NCBI GenBank assembly: GCA_002310075.1
Contig: DBXU01000035.1
Coordinates: forward strand, 2,744 to 13,120
DNA: 10,377 nucleotides
From: Bacteroidales bacterium UBA1204
GTDB taxonomy: Bacteria > Bacteroidota > Bacteroidia > Bacteroidales > F082
Reading direction: 5' to 3'
In this document: positions 6,084-10,377 of the stretch, in pieces
How positions within the stretch are numbered: the stretch's first letter is position 1
Layout of the letters: each line of letters starts with the position of its first letter
The notes under the pieces: generated by a model
The model's input: only the letters and a program-made list of their open reading frames with translations
Told to the model about the DNA's origin: nothing
Databases searched by the model: none
Translations under genes and position numbers: made by a program

Positions 6084-7079
6084 ATGGCAAAAGACATCGT
6101 TTTGAGTGGCATTCGCCCCACCGGAAACCTCCATCTTGGCAACTATTACGGCGCCGTGCGTAGCTTCGTGAAGATGCAGGAAGACTACAACTGCTACTTC
6201 TTCATCGCCGACTGGCATTCGCTGACCACGCATCCCACGCCCGAAAACATACAAAAGTCAGCCCGTACTATCTTGGCAGAATATCTGGCCTGCGGTATCG
6301 ATCCCGAAAAGGCTACCATCTACATCCAAAGCGATGTGCCGGAAACCATCGAGCTGTATCTCTATTTCAACATGAACGCTTACATCGGTGAGTTGGGCCG
6401 TGTGACGACTTTCAAGGAGAAAGCCCGTCAACAGCCTGATAATGTGAACGCTGGCCTTTTCACTTATCCCACGCTGATGGCTGCCGACATCCTGCAACAC
6501 CGCGCCAAATGGGTGCCTGTAGGCAAGGACCAGGAACAAAACATGGAAATGGCCCGCAAGTGCGCTCGTCGTTTCAACAACATCTATAAGGTGGAGTTCT
6601 TCCCCGAACCGCAGAACTATTACTTTGGTGGCGATGCCATCAAGGTGCCTGGATTGGACGGCAGTGGCAAGATGGGCAAAAGCGACGGCAACTGCATCTA
6701 CCTCTTCGAGGATGAAAAAGTCATGCGCAAGAAGGTGATGCGCGCTGTTACCGACAGCGGCCCGACCGAGCCCAATAGCCCAAAGCCCGAGGTCATACAG
6801 AACCTCTTCACGATGATGAACATCGTTAGTGAACCTGAGACAGTGAAATACTTTGACGAAAAGTGGAACGACTGCTCCATCCGCTATGGCGACATGAAGA
6901 AACAACTGGCCGACGACTTGGAGAAGGCTGTTGCTCCCATCCGTGAACGTATCAAGGAGTTCTCTTCTGACGAGGAAAGATTAAACCGTATTGCCCGCAT
7001 GGGTGCTGAAAAGGCACGTGAGAGCGCAGCGAAGACGCTGAATGAGGTGAGGAAGATTATCGGATTTAGACAATACTAA
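6084..7079 (+). CDS. trpS: Tryptophanyl-tRNA synthetase
   Basis: Class I aminoacyl-tRNA synthetase that joins tryptophan to tRNA-Trp using ATP. The 331-residue length is normal. The HIGH motif appears as HLGN (17-20) in PTGNLHLGNYYGA, the usual form in bacterial TrpS; the KMSKS loop is KMGKS (196-200) in DGSGKMGKSDGN, which I recall as common for this enzyme group in Bacteroidota. Other family blocks are ADWHSLT, YPTLMAADILQH (tryptophan pocket) and VPVGKDQEQN. The alpha-helical C-terminal part with the anticodon-binding region runs from about 230. The ATG at 6084 directly precedes the Rossmann core, so the start is firm. It has its own promoter behind the rng terminator. A palindromic repeat follows its stop by only a few bases. 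Confidence 0.97.
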   Translation: MAKDIVLSGIRPTGNLHLGNYYGAVRSFVKMQEDYNCYFFIADWHSLTTHPTPENIQKSARTILAEYLACGIDPEKATIYIQSDVPETIELYLYFNMNAYIGELGRVTTFKEKARQQPDNVNAGLFTYPTLMAADILQHRAKWVPVGKDQEQNMEMARKCARRFNNIYKVEFFPEPQNYYFGGDAIKVPGLDGSGKMGKSDGNCIYLFEDEKVMRKKVMRAVTDSGPTEPNSPKPEVIQNLFTMMNIVSEPETVKYFDEKWNDCSIRYGDMKKQLADDLEKAVAPIRERIKEFSSDEERLNRIARMGAEKARESAAKTLNEVRKIIGFRQY

Positions 7080-7086
7080 ATAGGGT

Positions 7087-7178
7087 CGCTTTGCGTCATT
7101 GCGAGGAGGAACGACGAAGCAATCCAGAAAAAGAACTTATTCTCTGGATTGCTTCGTTCCTAGCAATGACGACAAGCG
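7087..7178. repeat. Palindromic intergenic repeat between trpS and hflX
   Basis: The ends CGTCATTGC (7094-7102) and GCAATGACG (7163-7171) pair perfectly; the inner arms GAAGCAATCCAGA (7116-7128) and TCTGGATTGCTTC (7143-7155) form 13 bp; GGAAC (7108-7112) pairs with GTTCC (7156-7160); outer CGCTT (7087-7091) pairs with AAGCG (7174-7178). The left arm is 6 bases longer than the right, leaving small bulges, and the loop is about 14 bases. The arms belong, from memory, to a widely scattered family of GTCATTGCGAGG-type repeats in bacterial intergenic DNA. Translated in frame it gives a false N-terminus for hflX. It carries no transposase and would need a helper in trans if mobile. Confidence 0.88.
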
Positions 7179-7191
7179 CGTCAAAAACAAT

Positions 7192-8385
7192 ATGGGCGAC
7201 TTCATAACCTACGAAAAAATACCAGAACGCGCGGTGTTGATTGCTGTTGCCAGCAAACAACAAGGCCGCGAGCGCACGGAAGAATATCTCGATGAGCTGG
7301 CTTTCCTGCTGGAGACGGCAGGTGGCATCCCAGTGGCACGTTTCGTGCAGCCTTTGGACCGCCCCAGCAGCGTCACCTACCTCGGCTCTGGTAAACTGGA
7401 GGAAATTCACCAGTACATTAAGGCGGAGAACATTGAGATTGCCGTCATCGACGACGAACTCAGCGCGACACAGGCCCGTAACATGGAACAGGCCTTGGAA
7501 TGCCGTGTGCTCGACCGCACTAGCCTTATCCTCGACATATTCGCTTCCAATGCCCATACTGCACATGCCAAGGCACAAGTTGAGCTGGCACAATACCAGT
7601 ACCTTTTGCCGCGCCTGACCCGCATGTGGACCCACTTGGAGCGTCAACGGGGCGGTATCGGTATGCGCGGTCCTGGTGAGACCCAGATTGAAACCGACCG
7701 TCGCTTGATCTTGGAACGCATTGCCCTCTTGAAGCAAAAGCTGAAGGAAATCGACATGCAGAAAACCGTGCAGCGCAAAAACCGCAGTAAGTTGGTGCGT
7801 GTCGCCTTGGTGGGCTATACGAATGTCGGTAAGTCGACCATCATGAACCTGCTGAGCAAATCGGAAGTCTATACCGAGAACAAACTCTTTGCCACACTCG
7901 ACACCACAGTGCGTAAAGTGGTGGTGGAGAATTTACCTTTTCTCTTGTCGGATACCGTAGGTTTTATCCGAAAGTTGCCTCATCATTTGGTTGAGTCGTT
8001 CAAGTCGACCTTGGATGAGGTGCGTGAGTCGGATATCCTCTTGCATGTGGTCGACATCTCGCATCCCGACTTCGAGGCACAGATGGAGGTGGTCAACCAG
8101 ACCTTGGCAGAGCTGGGCTGTGCCGACAAGAAGACCATCGTCGTCTTCAACAAGACTGATGCCTACACTTGGGAGGAGAAAGATCCCGATGACCTGACGC
8201 CGCCCACCAAGCGCAATCTCTCCTATGAGGAACTGAAAAAGACATGGATGGCCAAGATGAACGACAATTGCATATTCATTTCGGCCAAGAATCGTGACAA
8301 CTACCAGGAATTCAGAGATTTACTTTACAAGGAAATCAAAGACATGCATGCCATCAGATACCCATACGATAGTTTTTTGTATTGA
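7192..8385 (+). CDS. hflX: Ribosome-associated GTPase HflX
   Basis: HflX is a translational GTPase-like protein that binds the large subunit and splits stalled or hibernating ribosomes, notably under heat stress. The 397-residue product has the N-terminal HflX domain (about 1-190) with YLGSGKLEEI and the conserved linker GGIGMRGPGETQIETDRR, then the G domain: G1 GYTNVGKST (208-216), G2 TLDTT, G3 DTVGF (254-258), G4 NKTD (320-323) and G5 SAK (364-366). A 30-residue charged insertion (WEEKDPDDL onward) sits between G4 and G5. The frame runs back to a TTG at 7099, but that adds 31 residues made purely from the repeat, so the ATG at 7192 (MGDFITYEKIPERAV) is chosen. No clear promoter separates it from trpS; TCGCTTTG at 7086-7093 is a 5-of-6 -7 match. 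tatD begins 2 bases after its stop. Confidence 0.95.
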   Translation: MGDFITYEKIPERAVLIAVASKQQGRERTEEYLDELAFLLETAGGIPVARFVQPLDRPSSVTYLGSGKLEEIHQYIKAENIEIAVIDDELSATQARNMEQALECRVLDRTSLILDIFASNAHTAHAKAQVELAQYQYLLPRLTRMWTHLERQRGGIGMRGPGETQIETDRRLILERIALLKQKLKEIDMQKTVQRKNRSKLVRVALVGYTNVGKSTIMNLLSKSEVYTENKLFATLDTTVRKVVVENLPFLLSDTVGFIRKLPHHLVESFKSTLDEVRESDILLHVVDISHPDFEAQMEVVNQTLAELGCADKKTIVVFNKTDAYTWEEKDPDDLTPPTKRNLSYEELKKTWMAKMNDNCIFISAKNRDNYQEFRDLLYKEIKDMHAIRYPYDSFLY

Positions 8386-8387
8386 CC

Positions 8388-9173
8388 ATGTACCTTGTCG
8401 ACACCCATACCCATATTTATGACCATCAGTTTGATTTGGATCGAACTGCAGCTATGCAACGTGCCTTGGAAGCAGGTGTTGGGATGATGCTTTTGCCCAA
8501 CGTGGATGTCTCGACCATTGCTCCCATGCTTGATTTGCACGAGCAGTATCCCGACTGCACCCAAGTGATGATGGGTCTGCAACCCGAGGAAGTCAAAGAA
8601 AACTACAAGACGGTTCTTGACAGGATGGAAAAAGAGCTGTCGCGCGGTATTTATATAGGTGTCGGAGAAGTGGGCTTGGATTTTTATTGGGATTCGTCCT
8701 ATGAGCAGCAGCAGCTAGATGCTTTTGAGACCCAATTGGACTGGGCAAAACAACTTGGTTTGCCGCTTTCCATTCATTGTCGCAATGCCTTTGAAAAGAT
8801 GGCAAGAATCCTAGAAAAGAAACAAGACGGTGGGTTGCGAGGTGTCATGCACTGCTTTACAGGGACTGAAGAAGAGGCAACAGTATATCTTGAATTGGGC
8901 TTCCATCTAGGTTTGGGAGGAGTGACAACCTATAAAAACTGTGGTGTGAAGGATTATCTGCCCAATTTGCCGTTGGAGCGTATCGTTCTTGAAACCGACG
9001 CTCCTTATTTATCGCCTGTGCCGTATCGTGGCAAACGCAATGAACCGGCTTTCCTGATTGCCACGGCGCAAAAAATCGCAGATATGCTAGGTGTTACATT
9101 AGAGGAAGTGGCAAATGCGACCTCACGCAACGCCCTATCATTATTTCACATAACTGAACAATTGAACAACTGA
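8388..9173 (+). CDS. tatD: TatD family metal-dependent deoxyribonuclease
   Basis: TatD proteins are TIM-barrel metal hydrolases of the amidohydrolase superfamily with 3'-5' DNase activity, thought to act in DNA repair and turnover. The 261-residue product starts MYLVDTHTH with metal ligands His7 and His9, then Glu94 in GEVGLDFYW, His130 in IHCRNAF, His155 in MHCFTG and Asp204 in ETDAPYL; spacing matches E. coli TatD closely. One oddity: the conserved GxHP block reads GLQPEEV with Gln65 where family members normally have His. The ATG at 8388 lies 2 bases past the hflX stop; a TTG at 8382 would add two residues and overlap, and is less likely. ansA follows after 8 bases. The three genes look like one transcription unit. 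Family is certain; substrate is not shown. Confidence 0.94.
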   Translation: MYLVDTHTHIYDHQFDLDRTAAMQRALEAGVGMMLLPNVDVSTIAPMLDLHEQYPDCTQVMMGLQPEEVKENYKTVLDRMEKELSRGIYIGVGEVGLDFYWDSSYEQQQLDAFETQLDWAKQLGLPLSIHCRNAFEKMARILEKKQDGGLRGVMHCFTGTEEEATVYLELGFHLGLGGVTTYKNCGVKDYLPNLPLERIVLETDAPYLSPVPYRGKRNEPAFLIATAQKIADMLGVTLEEVANATSRNALSLFHITEQLNN

Positions 9174-9181
9174 ATAAAACG

Positions 9182-10216
9182 ATGACACAAAAAGAAGAAA
9201 CCTCCATTCTCGTGCTTTACACGGGCGGAACAATTGGCATGATGCAAGACCCCCAAACGGGTGCCTTGGTGCCTTTCGATTTCGACAACATATATGCCCA
9301 TCTACCGGTGCTGAAGAATTTCGGCTATCAAATTGATTTCTATTCCTTTGACCCCTTGATTGACTCTTCCAACATGTCGCCTGACTTTTGGATTCGCTTG
9401 GCGACCAAGATAGGAGAGGAGTATGAACATTATGACGGGTTTGTGGTGCTGCACGGTTCCGACACGATGGCCTACACAGCCTCGGCCTTGAGTTTTATGC
9501 TTGAAAACTTGAATAAACCTGTGGTGCTGACGGGCTCCCAGCTTCCGATGGGTGTGGTGCGTACCGATGGCCGAGAGAATTTCCTTGCTGCCATTGAGAT
9601 TGCCGCCGCCAAGGAGGACGACACCTCTATTGTGCCCGAGGTGTGCATTTTCTTCCAGGATCAGCTGTTGAGGGGTAACCGTGCCACCAAGATCAATGCG
9701 GAGAACTTCAATGCCTTTGCATCGACCAACTATCCCAAGTTGGCTGATGTGGGAGTGCATATCAAATACAGCCAGGATCGTATATTGAAGCCTAACTTCA
9801 AGAAGCTGAAGGTGCACACCAACCTTGACCGCAACATAGGCATTTTGAAGCTGTTCCCCGGCATTTCGGCCGACTATGTCCGCCATGCGCTTCAGACCCC
9901 TGGCCTTAAGGCCATGGTGCTTGAGACCTTTGGGTCGGGTAACGCCACAACGGCACCTTGGTTCCTAGATGCTTTGAAACAAGCCATCGACAACGGGTTG
10001 ATTATCCTTAACATTACGCAATGCAAGTCGGGTTCAGTCGAGATGGGTCGCTATGAGACGAGCCTTGACATGGCCCGTATCGGAGTGGTCAGCGGTTACG
10101 ACATGACCACCGAAGCAGCCGTGGCAAAACTGATGTATCTCATAGGCGAAGGGTACTCGAAAGAAAAAATCATGCAGTTTTTGCAGATTTCGATTCGCGG
10201 CGAGATGACCCTTTAA
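9182..10216 (+). CDS. ansA: Type I (cytoplasmic) L-asparaginase
   Basis: Hydrolyses L-asparagine to aspartate and ammonia in the cytoplasm. The 344-residue protein has no signal peptide and starts MTQKEETSILVLYTGGTIGM; Thr17 in GGTIG is the expected nucleophile. The second active-site block is HGSDTMAYTASALSFML, with Asp94 kept but Ser93 where type I and II enzymes usually have Thr. Other blocks include TGSQLPMG, RGNRATKINAENFNAFAS, FPGISADYVR and NITQCKSGSVEMGRY, all close to type I AnsA in order and spacing; length is normal and slightly longer than E. coli AnsA at the N-terminus. It is the last gene of hflX-tatD-ansA, 8 bases after tatD. No strong terminator follows; only weak A/T hairpins are seen at 10237-10260. 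Function call is secure; the effect of Ser93 is unknown. Confidence 0.95.
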   Translation: MTQKEETSILVLYTGGTIGMMQDPQTGALVPFDFDNIYAHLPVLKNFGYQIDFYSFDPLIDSSNMSPDFWIRLATKIGEEYEHYDGFVVLHGSDTMAYTASALSFMLENLNKPVVLTGSQLPMGVVRTDGRENFLAAIEIAAAKEDDTSIVPEVCIFFQDQLLRGNRATKINAENFNAFASTNYPKLADVGVHIKYSQDRILKPNFKKLKVHTNLDRNIGILKLFPGISADYVRHALQTPGLKAMVLETFGSGNATTAPWFLDALKQAIDNGLIILNITQCKSGSVEMGRYETSLDMARIGVVSGYDMTTEAAVAKLMYLIGEGYSKEKIMQFLQISIRGEMTL

Positions 10217-10266
10217 TCCTATTTTTCAGCCAATTGGCATTTTCTTGAAAGAAAAAATGCAAAACA

Positions 10267-10300
10267 TTTGGTTTTTCTAATGAAAAAATGTGTACTTTTG
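10267..10300 (+). promoter_or_regulatory. Promoter of the tRNA-Ser gene
   Basis: TTTG at 10267-10270 and TACTTTTG at 10293-10300 match the Bacteroidetes -33 and -7 elements with a 22-base spacer, the best full promoter in the window. Within the spacer TTTTTC (10272-10277) and GAAAAA (10282-10287) are a small inverted repeat. Transcription would start near 10306 and run about 44 bases to the tRNA. Confidence 0.8.
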
Positions 10301-10349
10301 GCAACGATTTCCAAAGAAGAGGGGCTGTAGGGACGAGGAATGAAGCCAA

Positions 10350-10377
10350 GGAGAGATGTCCGAGTGGTTTAAGGAGC
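10350..10377 (+). tRNA. tRNA-Ser, 5' part only (cut by window end)
   Basis: GGAGAGA is the acceptor 5' strand, followed by T8-G9, then TCC and GGA as D-stem arms enclosing GAGTGGTTTAA. This is the classic 5' end of a class II serine tRNA. The anticodon, variable arm and 3' end lie beyond the window, so the isoacceptor cannot be given; tRNA-Leu is less likely because of the GGAGAGATG start. Confidence 0.85.

Noticed and set aside
4671..6254. 527-residue open frame antisense to rng and the start of trpS
   Set aside because: It overlaps a clear RNase G gene and the rng terminator, has His/Val/Asp-rich composition typical of antisense frames, and no recognisable domain. Length reflects codon bias of rng.
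7087..7178. CRISPR array or single CRISPR repeat
   Set aside because: There is one palindrome with no repeated units or spacers and no cas genes nearby.
7099..7191. 31-residue N-terminal extension of HflX from a TTG
   Set aside because: The residues (MRGGTTKQSRKR...) are a translation of the palindromic repeat; true HflX begins MGDFITYEKIPE at 7192.
7096..7737. Minus-strand 213-residue open frame covering the repeat and hflX start
   Set aside because: Ends in ARNEAIQ...LRRSSSQ, a familiar translation of this repeat type, and the rest is antisense to hflX.
10237..10260. Terminator after ansA
   Set aside because: The hairpin is A/T-rich, has an uneven bulge and is followed by AAAACATTTGG rather than T residues.

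Overview
The window looks like ordinary chromosome from a member of Bacteroidota, probably order Bacteroidales. Three things point there: the gene order mutY-ssb-gldE-gldD facing away from an HU gene followed by an RNase G gene; several TAnnTTTG elements at the -7 position, which is the Bacteroidetes primary sigma factor signature; and A-rich leaders without clear Shine-Dalgarno sequences. The species cannot be named from the sequence alone.

Layout. Positions 1-108 are the tail of an intergenic region. On the minus strand, read right to left from about 3.76 kb to 0.1 kb, lie mutY (adenine glycosylase), ssb, gldE (CNNM/CBS membrane protein) and gldD (lipoprotein). The divergent gap 3765-3927 carries -7 elements on both strands. 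On the plus strand follow an HU gene, an uncharted 29-residue Lys/Arg-rich ORF resembling the AURKAIP1/COX24 (mS38-type) ribosomal-protein family, a long hairpin, rng (RNase G), a strong intrinsic terminator, trpS, a palindromic intergenic repeat, then the tight run hflX-tatD-ansA, and finally a consensus promoter and the first 28 bases of a tRNA-Ser cut by the window end.

Functionally this is housekeeping: DNA repair and single-strand protection, nucleoid packing, RNA processing, tRNA charging, ribosome rescue, a TatD-type nuclease and asparagine catabolism, plus two conserved gld genes tied to gliding/type IX secretion. I see no phage, CRISPR, toxin-antitoxin, transposase or biosynthetic cluster, and no evidence of a wholly new multi-gene system. 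The items most worth a second look are the small mS38-like ORF, the inverted repeat between trpS and hflX, the probable TTG start and internal promoter of gldE, the hairpin just upstream of rng, and single-residue oddities in TatD and AnsA. Four gene starts (gldD, gldE, rng, hflX) need moving downstream of the longest open frame, because the extra N-termini are translated intergenic DNA or repeat; tatD needs a minor shift of two codons.
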